From NCBI GenBank assembly GCA_964477085.1, contig CAYZDF010000040.1, positions 1-23,662 on the forward strand: DNA of 23,662 nt, in the 5' to 3' direction. Shown piece after piece: positions 7,309 to 14,894 of the stretch. Under the pieces are notes generated by a model. That model was not told where the DNA came from, ran no database searches, and saw only the letters and a list, made by a program, of their open reading frames with translations. The stretch's first letter is position 1. Each line of letters opens with the position of its first letter. This DNA comes from Dichloromethanomonas sp964477085. GTDB lineage: Bacteria > Bacillota > Desulfitobacteriia > Desulfitobacteriales > Syntrophobotulaceae. The position numbers were made by a program, and so were the translations under genes.

Positions 7309-7658
7309 GGAAAATCTATGACGAAGTAACTAGATTCTTACATCATAACGCAATCAACAAAACACAACTTTATCTACTGCCTCTATCTTTCCAGCAAATA
7401 GACTATTATACATGCTCTGAATTCTCATAATAAATACTAACTGCCTGCTTGCTTGCTTGTGCTTTTTGTATCTATTTTCCCTATTTTCAGACGCTTGCCG
7501 ATTTTCTGTTACCAAAATGTTATCAAAAAAACTCTTCCATTTCAAGTTTAATAACCCATGATCCAATCCCTGATCAAGAACCTCTTTTCGTTCTCGCGAG
7601 TCTGACATCATCATAGTTACTAAATTATAAAATTTCTTGGAGTGATTTGGGTTTATAA
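7309..7658. other. Gene-poor stretch with a lone diverged arm repeat
   Basis: No convincing gene. GTTACCAAAATGTTATC at 7508-7524 and the flanking TTGCCGATTTTCTGTTA match the arm region of att-like module 2, suggesting a further decayed island end without a recognisable core. The minus-strand 86-codon frame at 7354-7614 reads through this repeat (NILVTENRQ) and lacks a family signature. Confidence 0.45.
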
Positions 7659-7766
7659 AATGGCAAGATTTATGCTGAGCAGCTTACCCTGCTGCTTCGA
7701 TTATGTAATGAGCGTGACCTTAAAATCGCGGCAGCTACAGTGAAAGCTTTGCTGGATACGAAATAG
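7659..7766 (+). pseudogene. C-terminal coding fragment, unrecognised
   Basis: The frame ends ...YAEQLTLLLRLCNERDLKIAAATVKALLDTK-stop (start of the readable part near 7665). The amphipathic, codon-biased look suggests the tail of a lost gene, but there is no start or ribosome site. I do not recognise the family. It sits where the gene controlled by the riboswitch at 7912-7991 should be, but on the opposite strand. Confidence 0.35.
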
Positions 7767-7871
7767 TATAAAGCCGGATAATATGCATGCCATTGTGTTC
7801 CAATCCCATACTGGAAGGCAGTGGTATTTTTTTGGCACTTAAAATCCCTGTTGCATCTAATTATTAATGAG

Positions 7872-7896
7872 AAAACCTGCCGCATAAAGGGCAGGC
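7872..7896 (-). terminator. Intrinsic terminator of riboswitch expression platform
   Basis: On the minus strand CCTGCC-N8-GGCAGG (7896-7877) is followed by TTTTCT. It lies 15 nt after the riboswitch aptamer, where a ligand-controlled terminator would be. No antiterminator was modelled. Confidence 0.75.
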
Positions 7897-7911
7897 TCCT
7901 GAAGAGTCTCT

Positions 7912-7991
7912 ATGGCGGCCAGGCTGTCATAGCGCTTACTAAACGCCTTAGACCCTAGGCTTTGCGTCCCTGCCTTTTGACAGGTTTGCCC
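7912..7991 (-). ncRNA. c-di-GMP-I (GEMM) riboswitch aptamer
   Basis: The minus strand reads GGGCAAACC, then a CCTG...CAGG hairpin, then the invariant GGGACGCAAAGCC, GGGTCTAAGGC, a GCG hairpin, TATGACAGCCTGG and CCGCC. These are the hallmark blocks of the class I cyclic di-GMP riboswitch in the right order. The ligand would control transcription past the terminator at 7872-7896. No gene with a ribosome site follows on the minus strand down to the att-like module, so the riboswitch is orphaned. Its own promoter is probably at 8113-8138. Confidence 0.93.
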
Positions 7992-8112
7992 TTATCATTG
8001 ATTTATTTAATTTAGTAAAAATCAGGAAACACACCATATATTAATGAACGGAAATAAATTCATTAGGGTTTCAACATTTAGCTAGAATTTAAAAATATCC
8101 TTTAACAATAAC

Positions 8113-8138
8113 ATTACATTAGATTGCTAAAATCACAT
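8113..8138 (-). promoter_or_regulatory. Conserved promoter-like motif, copy C (upstream of riboswitch)
   Basis: On the minus strand ATGTGATTTT (8138-8129), nine bases, then ATGTAAT (8119-8113), followed by a TTAAAGGA-like stretch. Both parts and the spacing equal the copies at 10492-10517 and 12232-12257. It points at the c-di-GMP riboswitch about 120 bp downstream. The IS element begins only about 12 bp upstream and may have cut off part of the promoter. Confidence 0.62.
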
Positions 8139-8149
8139 TTTTTATAATA

Positions 8150-9806
8150 AATACTGAAGTTTCGCACCCCATAAACAGCTGGATATTTAAGGTTAAATTT
8201 TATAAAATTTCAATGAAAAACCGCATGAACACTGCATTTTTGGATTATTAAAGTGCTAACCAAAATAAACCAAAATGAGGTGTTATCATGCGGAAACCTA
8301 TCGAAGAAATTCAAAATGTACTGCGCAAACACAATTATTCAATTAACAACATCATATTCGAAGTGATGAAAACATTCAAGTTAAAATCGCTCTGTTGCCG
8401 GGTTGGTTTTCAAAAACAGGATGGCTACAGTGCTTCTGAGATCATCACACTGATGTTGGTTTTACCCCTGATGCTGCTGAAAAGTGTCAATGCTCTGTAC
8501 AAAAGTGAATTTTAAAAGGTTACCGCCATGAAAAAAGATTCGATCTACCGTTTAAAAAATAACGAAAAGATGCCTTGGAGATCATTGTTATTGGCTGTTG
8601 CCAAGCAGTTTAAAAAACTGGTGAATCCCGAGAAAGAGATTGCCGACCATTCAGCTTTTATTTTAGATGATACAACAGAAGCGAAAACCGGCAGAAAGAT
8701 TGAGCAGATCTCCATTATTCATGACCATGTTGCGGGTAAAATAGGAAACAAGTTAGGATTTAAAAACTTAACCTTGGGTTTGTTCGATGGTAAAAGCTTC
8801 ACCCCCTTGGATTTCAGCCTGCATTCCGAAAAACGTTTGAAAAAAGTAAGACATCGGAAAGAACAGTACCGGAAAGAGCGCGCTCCCAAATCAGCAGGAG
8901 CAAAACGGGTTCGAGAATGCAACATTGATAAGATCTCAAATGGCCTGAGTATGCTACGGCGTGCAATTAAACATGGATTTCGGGCCAAATATGTTCTGGT
9001 TGACAGTTGGTTCAGCAGTAAAGAGTTTATTCTAACTACTCGGGAATTAGCCCAGGAATCCATGCACGTTATCTGTGGAATCCGCAAAGATAAGAGAAAC
9101 TATGTTTACAGTGAAAAGGTATTAAATGCCAAGCAGCTACTCACAACGCTCCAAATAGAAGGAAAAGAAAAACGCTGCCGGAAACGCAATACCCGCTACT
9201 TTGAGGTTGTCGTGACTTACGAAAGCATAGGAGAAGTTAAGTTATATTTTTGTCGGTTCCCTTACCAAAAAGAATGGAGACTATTTCTTTCAAACCGATA
9301 CTACCCTTTCCTTTTTAAGCATGATGGAGATTTACTCTGTCCGCTGGACTATAGAAGTCTTTTTCAAAGAAGCCAAACAACAGCTTAAATTAGGAACTTG
9401 TCAATCCAGGGACTTTGATGCCCAGATAGCCCATGTCACAACCTGTTATCTTCTTTATATTTTCTTGGCCTATTTTCGCCGGGTAAACGATTATGAATCA
9501 TTGGGCGGCATATTCCAGATAATCAAAGATGAATTAGTAGAGAAAAATCTGGCTGAAAGACTTTGGGAAATGTTTGAGGAATTACTACAAGTGATTATTC
9601 GCGGCATAACAAACCATGGTTTTGTGGACATTCTGGAATTTAAAAATTCCGTTGAATATCTGTACATCAAAGAATTATTTGAGCAGTCTTTCTTGAATAA
9701 TCAGCTTCAAATTCTTGAAAAAGCGTGTTAACTGACAATAATCTCAAAACAGCTTTTCAAATTATCCCCTGAAAAACTGCTTCTCGGGGTGCGAAACTTT
9801 AGTATT
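8150..9806 (+). mobile_element. IS4-family insertion sequence (inactivated)
   Basis: Bounded by near-perfect 21-bp inverted repeats: AATACTGAAGTTTCGCACCCC at 8150-8170 and its complement with one mismatch at 9786-9806. Length is about 1.66 kb, with one transposase gene (broken). No clear target duplication is visible in the flanks, so one side may have rearranged after insertion. Confidence 0.88.
8288..9731 (+). pseudogene. IS4-family DDE transposase, one nonsense and one frameshift
   Basis: Three collinear pieces belong to one transposase. Piece 1 (8288-8515) ends at TAA in frame with piece 2, which continues KVTAMKKDSIYRLKNN. Piece 2 (to 9388) drifts out of frame near 9291-9293, where an AAA run seems to carry one extra A. 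Piece 3 resumes as DTTLSFLSMMEIYSVRWTIEVF. Catalytic signatures are visible: LDDTTE (first Asp), VLVDSWFS (second Asp) and the IS4 Y-2-R-3-E-6-K motif in YSVRWTIEVFFKEAK. The start ATG at 8288 follows AATGAGGTGTT. Both lesions make the element unable to transpose itself. Confidence 0.88.
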
Positions 9807-9911
9807 AAAAATCGGTCTAAAGCCTAATTGACTCTTTAAAAATTACTTATCCCAAATATTATGCAACATTCTGTAAAATAAGGTAAAATCAAGTAGAAGG
9901 AGGGGTTTTAT

Positions 9912-10475
9912 TTGTGGCAATGGAATCGCAAAAACAATGATACTTTTTATGAAGATTTATGCAATAAATACTTCAAGCGTATTTTTCTTTATTGCATAAA
10001 GTTGGTTAAAGGACAAGAACAATTCGCAGATTTTGTAGAAGAATGTACTCAAAACACATTTCTGGAAGCCCGGAAACAAATCTCAAAATTAAAGGATCAC
10101 CCCAATGTGGAAGGATGGCTGTACGTCACGGCGCGGAACTTGATTAATAATTCATATAGAAGTATGTACATCAAAAAAAAGCATGAAATAAATATTGATG
10201 ATAATATCTCTTATACTTTAGCGGAGTTTGATAACGATTTGGAGGAGATTTTTAACCGCACGAGCGACTTGGACAAAATTTGTGTCGAGATATTGGATAA
10301 ACTTAATCCAAATGAATTTGAGCTATACTTAGACTATTACAAAAGTAATATGTCCGTAACAGATCTTTCCAAAAAACATGATATTTCGGCTACCGCTATG
10401 ACGACTCGTATTTACCGTCTGAAGAAAAAAATAAAAAATATCGTTCGTGCTTATTTTGAAGAAAATGTAGTTTGA
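9912..10475 (+). CDS. ECF-type RNA polymerase sigma factor
   Basis: A 187-residue sigma-70 family protein. Region 2 spans about residues 15-85 (YFKRIFLYCIKLVKG, EECTQNTFLEARKQISKL, VEGWLYVTARNLINNSYRS) and region 4 about 125-180 (LDKLNPNEFELYLDYY, VTDLSKKHDISATAMTTRIYRLKKKIKNI). There is no region 1 or 3, the layout of extracytoplasmic-function sigma factors. The start is TTG at 9912, preceded by AAGGAGGGG. The next gene is a membrane protein with the architecture of an anti-sigma factor, 66 bp downstream, with a motif in the gap that also occurs elsewhere in the window. It therefore probably directs genes carrying that motif, but this is inference. Confidence 0.9.
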   Translation: MWQWNRKNNDTFYEDLCNKYFKRIFLYCIKLVKGQEQFADFVEECTQNTFLEARKQISKLKDHPNVEGWLYVTARNLINNSYRSMYIKKKHEINIDDNISYTLAEFDNDLEEIFNRTSDLDKICVEILDKLNPNEFELYLDYYKSNMSVTDLSKKHDISATAMTTRIYRLKKKIKNIVRAYFEENVV

Positions 10476-10491
10476 ATTTTTTCAAAAAGAC

Positions 10492-10517
10492 ATGTGATTT
10501 TAGATAACTTATGTAAT
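10492..10517 (+). promoter_or_regulatory. Conserved promoter-like motif, copy A (before anti-sigma gene)
   Basis: ATGTGATTTT (10492-10501), nine bases, ATGTAAT (10511-10517), then TATATAGTTGAAAGGAG running into the ribosome site. It matches copies B and C in both halves and spacing. A TTTGAATTTTTT tract precedes it, as in copy B. Which part is -35 and which -10 cannot be settled by eye. Confidence 0.62.
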
Positions 10518-10541
10518 GTATATAGTTGAAAGGAGACAGTC

Positions 10542-11429
10542 ATGGAGCAGAAAACGAATAGTTCTTATCCCCCCTCCATAAATAGCGATAAAGAGATTAT
10601 CAAAAACATACTGTATGAAAAGGAGAGTGATACGATTGTAAAAGATAAGCTATATAGGATTTTATATGAAGCCTCATTAGCCGATGAAATAAGCATGGAT
10701 ACCGATCTGATCAACGAATGTGTAAAGGCGATTGATCTCATTGAAGGCAAAGAGGAATATCTTTCCGAAGAAAAAGTGCAAGATATGCGCCAGAATGTAG
10801 ACCTGAAATATAAAGACTGGTGCATGAGTCAGCGCAAAATCCATTCCAAAAAACGGATTGCGCAAATTGCTGCTTGCTTTGTTTTAATTTTCTTTACGTC
10901 ATCTGTTGTGGCCAATGCGTTTGGTTACAATTTTATACAATCTGTGGTTCAGTGGGGGAAAGATACATTCAATTTATCTACTCAAAATCAATCAAATGGG
11001 CATAACGGAAATGCCAATATTGTCCAAATAAAAACCTATAGCAGTGTCGAAGAAGTTATGAAAGATCTTACTTCAAAGCCGATGTTACCCCAATGGCTTC
11101 CTGACGGTTTTACCTTTAAGTATGCCGAGAGATTTGCCCGATCGAATAACACAAATGTTTTACTCTATTATCAGGATGCCGCCGATAAGGTTATTGTTTT
11201 TGACCTTAACATCTATGATGATAGTAATAAAGCAGCAGCAAATATTAACTTCGAAAAAGACGATAAATTGGTTGAAACCTACGAGAAAAATAATGTGAAA
11301 CACTATATCATGAACAACCTTGGTCAAGTCCAAGCCGTATGGAGTAATTCGCTTGTTTTATATAATATAAGTAGTGATATCTCGGCAGGCGAAATGAAAA
11401 AAATAATAGATTCGATGTATGGAGGTTAA
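10542..11429 (+). CDS. Membrane anti-sigma-like protein with DUF4367 domain
   Basis: A 295-residue protein: a cytoplasmic N-terminal region (1-104, charged and helical), one membrane segment at about 105-127 (RIAQIAACFVLIFFTSSVVA) and an extracellular DUF4367-like domain at about 165-293 (SVEEVMKDLTSKPMLPQWLPDGFTFK..., ending ISSDISAGEMKKIIDSMYGG). The N-in, single-span layout next to an ECF sigma gene is that of an anti-sigma factor sensing the cell envelope, holding the sigma factor until signalled. It has no zinc-binding HxxxCxxC motif, so it is not a standard ZAS anti-sigma. ATG at 10542 follows AAAGGAGACAGTC. It overlaps the next open frame but stops just before that gene's likely start. 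Confidence 0.82.
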   Translation: MEQKTNSSYPPSINSDKEIIKNILYEKESDTIVKDKLYRILYEASLADEISMDTDLINECVKAIDLIEGKEEYLSEEKVQDMRQNVDLKYKDWCMSQRKIHSKKRIAQIAACFVLIFFTSSVVANAFGYNFIQSVVQWGKDTFNLSTQNQSNGHNGNANIVQIKTYSSVEEVMKDLTSKPMLPQWLPDGFTFKYAERFARSNNTNVLLYYQDAADKVIVFDLNIYDDSNKAAANINFEKDDKLVETYEKNNVKHYIMNNLGQVQAVWSNSLVLYNISSDISAGEMKKIIDSMYGG

Positions 11430-11433
11430 AGAC

Positions 11434-11871
11434 ATGTTAGGTAAAAAGAGAATTATTATGGTACTTTTTACAGTTATGCTGTGTATGCTGGCTTCCCCGT
11501 TGGCTTCCTTGGCAAGCGCCAATAATGTTGAATCCCCCAAAGCAAGTTTATATATCCGTTCCACAAGTGTAACTGCTCGAGCAATGGGAAACGGGACACT
11601 TTTACTAGAAAATAAATTAGGCGCCACAAGGATCGTCAATCAGCTTGGAGTCAAAACGATAGAAGTTCAAACTTTAAAAAATGGTTATTGGCAGTCCGTA
11701 TACACAATAGTAAGAAATGATTACCTCTACAATACCGGTACTTATGTTTATGATTGCTATTATTACGGAACGCCCGGAACAAAATACCGAAGTTATGTTG
11801 AATTTTACGTCGCCAATGACGGAGGATCAGAAACAAAGATTGTCACTTCAAATCCAGTGACTGCATATTAA
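11434..11871 (+). CDS. Small secreted protein, beta-rich, third gene of sigma operon
   Basis: A 145-residue protein with a signal peptide (MLGKKRIIMVLFTVMLCMLASPLASLASA) and a mature domain rich in Tyr, Thr and Val with alternating strands (YVYDCYYYGTPGTKYRSYVEFYV). ATG at 11434 is preferred over 11419 because GGAGG lies 8 bp upstream, within the end of the anti-sigma gene. It resembles small uncharacterised exported Firmicute proteins (possibly DUF6147, from memory and not certain). As an operon partner of the anti-sigma factor it could be an envelope-stress effector or the sensed ligand. No catalytic motif is evident. A terminator follows. Confidence 0.75.
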   Translation: MLGKKRIIMVLFTVMLCMLASPLASLASANNVESPKASLYIRSTSVTARAMGNGTLLLENKLGATRIVNQLGVKTIEVQTLKNGYWQSVYTIVRNDYLYNTGTYVYDCYYYGTPGTKYRSYVEFYVANDGGSETKIVTSNPVTAY

Positions 11872-11881
11872 ATAAATATTT

Positions 11882-11929
11882 AAAAACGCTGTACTACTGT
11901 TTTTTGATAAACGTTAGTACGGCGTTTTT
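11882..11929 (+). terminator. Intrinsic terminator after the sigma/anti-sigma operon
   Basis: AAAAACGC-T-GTACTA (11882-11896) pairs with TAGTAC-G-GCGTTTTT (11915-11929) and ends in a T-run. Confidence 0.85.
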
Positions 11930-12231
11930 GAATATTTAATCAACTTTTCCGAAACACAATAGACAATTTAAAGCGGTTTTTAAAACACTTGTTCAAAACT
12001 CATTTGCCTGATAATTTTTAACCGATATTTCTTTTCTCCATAAACTCTCAATTAACTTCCTCATTTCCAGTTAAATAAGGATAGAAGGAAAAATTATATT
12101 CCACCTTCTGACCTTCACTGTTATTTCATTTTGTATTGTTGCAACCTTTTTGTTCCAATATGCGTCTGTATCAGCGGTCGGTAAAATAGGTTAATTTGTC
12201 GTAATTTGTTTGAAATTTTTTTTGATAAAAA

Positions 12232-12257
12232 ATGTGATTTTGCCAGTTTAATGTAAT
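12232..12257 (+). promoter_or_regulatory. Conserved promoter-like motif, copy B
   Basis: ATGTGATTTT (12232-12241), nine bases, ATGTAAT (12251-12257), then TTATAAAGTGAAGGGAG. It is preceded by TGAAATTTTTTTTGAT. It is nearly superimposable on the anti-sigma upstream region (copy A), including the downstream AGT-GAA-GGAG stretch, so the same regulator or sigma factor probably acts on both. Confidence 0.62.
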
Positions 12258-12285
12258 TTATAAAGTGAAGGGAGAATTTAAAAAA

Positions 12286-12356
12286 TAATCTCAAAATGCA
12301 AGCCCAATAACGTAGAATAAAAAATAAGCAATGGCTTTGCTAACACTATGAGATTA
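12286..12356 (+). ncRNA. Candidate structured leader RNA
   Basis: TAATCTCA (12286-12293) is perfectly complementary to TGAGATTA (12349-12356), enclosing GCAAGCC and GGCTTTGC, which can also pair. It lies between motif B and a strong ribosome site at 12391. GAGGTTACTCCT just after it could pair with AGGAGG. No known riboswitch class was recognised, and this could be chance. Confidence 0.3.
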
Positions 12357-12404
12357 ATTGAGGTTACTCCTGAAGGTTTAATGTCATATAAAGGAGGGAC
12401 AAGC

Positions 12405-12437
12405 ATGGCTCATATAAGATCCCCATCTATAATATAA
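12405..12437 (+). CDS. Ten-codon open frame with strong ribosome site (leader peptide or relic)
   Basis: ATG at 12405 follows AAAGGAGGGACAAGC, the best ribosome site in the region, and encodes MAHIRSPSII before TAA. It is downstream of motif B and upstream of the secreted hydrolase. It could be a leader peptide, or the start of a decayed gene, since no coding continuation is visible in other frames. Confidence 0.3.
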   Translation: MAHIRSPSII

Positions 12438-12685
12438 TAGGCTCTCGCATATTCCAATGATCGCTAACCCTTTGAAAGCCTTTGATTAAAAGAATATTTA
12501 AGAGCCTAAACTTATTATGCAGAAGCAACTGGTTAAATGCAATAAGCAAACAAAATACTTGAATATTGTAGCTTCTTTTAAGTGAGGCAGTTTTGCTGAA
12601 TGATTTCCAGGTAAAGGCAGAATTCTTACACAGTTCAAGTATGGAACTTCACTTCTTCAATAAATTTACAAGAGGAGGTTGTATT

Positions 12686-13444
12686 ATGAAAAAAATATTT
12701 ATTTGTTTAGCTTTGTCTTTAAGTCTGCTAATTGTAAACAATTCTATAATATTAGCAGCAAACGATAAGAATGCTGATTTAAAAGAGACTGTAGTTATTT
12801 CTGAAAAACTGAATAAATATTCCAATGACACAGGTATACCTTTATCAGAAATTAAAGAACTTAAAAATAAACCTGATGTAGACATTGATCAATTCATGAA
12901 AGATTATACAGACGCAACAAGTTTTCCTGGTATAGAAGCAAAATCAGGTGGCGGTGGTGGTGACGATACCATGACGCCAGAACAATTTACGCAGTTGAAA
13001 AATTCCTCACTAAAAGGGAACATACTCTTATCGGCTGATCAATCGCATTATGGTGTGAACCACGGCCATGCAGGAATAGTAACTACTCAAGGGAGTAAGA
13101 CTGTTGAAGCTTTGGGGCCGGGCGTTTTGAGTCAAGAGTGTAATATGTCAGGTTGGTGGAGTCAGATGTACACCGCCAAGGTGCTTTATCACAAGACGTG
13201 TACGAACGCCCAGCAATTAGGTGCAGCAAATTATGCATACAATAGCCTTCGTGGAAAAACTTACAAAACGATTCCCAATGTAACTGAAAGTGCATTAAAC
13301 TGCGCTACACTCGTTTGGCAGGCTTACAAAAACCAAGGCATCACGCTGAATAAGGTCTGGATGATTGGGGTTGGCGATACCTGTTTCCCTAAACAACTGC
13401 TTGAGGATACAACTTTGTCCTGCAAGTTGAGTATAAACTGGTAG
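12686..13444 (+). CDS. Secreted permuted papain-fold (YiiX/NlpC-P60-like) cysteine hydrolase
   Basis: A 252-residue exported protein. ATG at 12686 follows GAGGAGG, and the upstream extension to 12593 lacks a ribosome site. The signal peptide is about 1-24 (ending IILAA). A prodomain-like helical region spans 30-80 (SEKLNKYSNDTGIPLSEIKELK), then a glycine-rich linker at 88-92. The catalytic domain follows, with His before Cys: GNILLSADQSHYGVNHGHAGIV (His126/His128) and ALNCATLVWQAY (Cys206). That order is the circularly permuted NlpC/P60 fold of YiiX/YycO-type hydrolases, which cut peptidoglycan peptides or amides. Substrate is unknown. It is probably driven from motif B, linking it to the upstream sigma/anti-sigma pair. 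Confidence 0.78.
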   Translation: MKKIFICLALSLSLLIVNNSIILAANDKNADLKETVVISEKLNKYSNDTGIPLSEIKELKNKPDVDIDQFMKDYTDATSFPGIEAKSGGGGGDDTMTPEQFTQLKNSSLKGNILLSADQSHYGVNHGHAGIVTTQGSKTVEALGPGVLSQECNMSGWWSQMYTAKVLYHKTCTNAQQLGAANYAYNSLRGKTYKTIPNVTESALNCATLVWQAYKNQGITLNKVWMIGVGDTCFPKQLLEDTTLSCKLSINW

Positions 13445-13456
13445 AGAATTATACAT

Positions 13457-13489
13457 GTTGCACCGGGATGGAATAATTCCCGGTGCAAC
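13457..13489 (+). terminator. Strong hairpin after the hydrolase gene
   Basis: GTTGCACCGGG (13457-13467) is perfectly complementary to CCCGGTGCAAC (13479-13489). There is no T-run, so it may be an mRNA-stabilising or Rho-independent-like attenuator rather than a full terminator. The next gene starts 30 bp later. Confidence 0.6.
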
Positions 13490-13519
13490 GGTATAATCAG
13501 AATTATGGGAGTGTCGATT

Positions 13520-14629
13520 GTGAGAAAAAAATTAACTTCGTTTTTTATTTTAGTTATTCTATTGCTGGCTGGTTGTGCTTCTACTCAGCCACGCCAAGAT
13601 AATTTCGCTTCTGAAATTTCCAGTAACCTTTTCTACGAATCCTGGGATTCCAGCGGATATAAAACAAAAAATCTTAAAATAGAGAACGGTGTTGTCAGTG
13701 AAAGCACCGAGAAATGGACACGCGGTTTTACAGAAGCCATTCCTGTAGATCAGGCTGAAAAGCTGTCCCAAAAGTTGAATTTTAAAGATTATACAGAATT
13801 ACAACTGTCTTATGGGCAATTATATCACTATGAAAATTATCCGATCGGCAAAGTGTATACTTTTTTTGGCAATTATAATGGGACTGATGATTATTCGATA
13901 ATGATATGGAATGATAGCGGTGTTCATAAAATTGAACTGCCTGATACAGACCTTTTTTTCCGGGATTTACAGCTCGATGCAAACTATCTATATTTAATTC
14001 TATCGGAATACCCTGAGGAGAAAGATGACCTTGAAGACAGTATTTTTGTCTATGAAATAGAGTTAAATGGCTTCATGCATACGAAATATACCCTGACCTG
14101 TAAAAGAGAGGTTCTGTTACATTGCGATAATTTTTTAATAAAAAACAAAAAACTATACCTGGTCAACAATGTGAATATAGCCCATACAACGGCTGATTCC
14201 ACGCTTGCGGTTATTGACTTATTAACCAATAAAAGTTCTTTCTTAGAAAGAAAAGGTTTATTTGCAGAATCATTATTTGGTACTGAAAAGACTATTGCAG
14301 TGATCTATGGAAAAATGGAAGACGGGTATCCCGCACTTCCTCCTTATCTGGAGTACTATGATGAACAGTTAAACATGATTGATTCCAAAACTTTAACAGT
14401 CAATGATGAGAATTACCGTTTGTATTTAGGCGATTTCCTGTTCTATGATGGCAATATGTATTTAATTCTGAAAAAGAAAAAGAGCAGAGATTGTCTTTTC
14501 GTGATTCAAAATATGAAAACAAACGAGCGTGTTTACGCAGTTGAGATAAAACCACCGATAGAAGGGGCTATTATGCAGGATGCAAAATTTTTTATTAATA
14601 AAAATGAAGAGTATTTTACCCTGGATTAA
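13520..14629 (+). CDS. Lipoprotein of unknown function
   Basis: A 369-residue protein beginning MRKKLTSFFILVILLLAGC: a lipoprotein signal peptide with lipobox LAGC, Cys19 being the lipidation site, anchored on the outer face of the membrane. GTG at 13520 is preferred because GGGAG is spaced 8 bp upstream. ATG at 13505 is an alternative without a ribosome site. The mature part is rich in repeated beta motifs with aromatic residues (YLYLILSEYPEE, KLYLVNNVN, NMYLILKKKKS), suggesting a beta-propeller-like sensor or binding domain. No enzyme motif is seen. Its position just after the secreted hydrolase suggests a shared envelope role. Confidence 0.78.
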   Translation: MRKKLTSFFILVILLLAGCASTQPRQDNFASEISSNLFYESWDSSGYKTKNLKIENGVVSESTEKWTRGFTEAIPVDQAEKLSQKLNFKDYTELQLSYGQLYHYENYPIGKVYTFFGNYNGTDDYSIMIWNDSGVHKIELPDTDLFFRDLQLDANYLYLILSEYPEEKDDLEDSIFVYEIELNGFMHTKYTLTCKREVLLHCDNFLIKNKKLYLVNNVNIAHTTADSTLAVIDLLTNKSSFLERKGLFAESLFGTEKTIAVIYGKMEDGYPALPPYLEYYDEQLNMIDSKTLTVNDENYRLYLGDFLFYDGNMYLILKKKKSRDCLFVIQNMKTNERVYAVEIKPPIEGAIMQDAKFFINKNEEYFTLD

Positions 14630-14716
14630 TTTTTTATTACTTCTCTATATGGAAGCCATGTTTTAAATGAAGGGAAAATGAGATTTAATACCTTATGAAA
14701 AAGGCTCTGTGAGTTC

Positions 14717-14869
14717 ATGTTAGTATTTTTTATTGATATAGCAATTAGAGAAATATTGATTAGTCTTTTTGGGACATGGATTAGCCAAAATAGCATCTTC
14801 ATGTTAGCATATGTTTTTTTGCAATGGATAAACATTTATTATATGGTACAGACCTTTTCAGAATGCTAG
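14717..14869 (+). CDS. Small hydrophobic open frame (about 50 codons)
   Basis: ATG at 14717 encodes MLVFFIDIAIREILISLFG... continuing with a second hydrophobic stretch (FMLAYVFLQWINIYYMV) to TAG at 14867. It could be a small membrane protein or a fragment of a larger one. The ribosome site is weak (GTGAG). It lies between the lipoprotein and C39-like genes in the same direction. Confidence 0.28.
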   Translation: MLVFFIDIAIREILISLFGTWISQNSIFMLAYVFLQWINIYYMVQTFSEC

Positions 14870-14894
14870 ATAGAAACTGCTTGCCTAATTATAT

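Larger units (their letters stand above)
11930..12685 (+). other. Long leader/intergenic region before the hydrolase gene
   Basis: About 755 bp without a conventional gene. It holds the motif copy B (12232-12257), a stem-enclosed element (12286-12356) and a 10-codon open frame with a strong ribosome site (12405-12437). Positions 11930-12200 and 12440-12660 show nothing recognisable. The size suggests a long untranslated leader or a lost small gene. Confidence 0.5.

Noticed and set aside
7670..7885. Minus-strand 71-codon frame right after the riboswitch as its target gene
   Set aside because: Its start lies inside the terminator stem, there is no ribosome site, and the protein has no recognisable features.
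12593..12685. Upstream extension of the secreted hydrolase
   Set aside because: It lacks a ribosome site and would bury the signal peptide, whereas ATG at 12686 has GAGGAGG.
13458..13496. TTGCAC...TATAAT as a promoter for the lipoprotein gene
   Set aside because: Spacing is 28 bp, too long, and TTGCAC is part of the hairpin stem.
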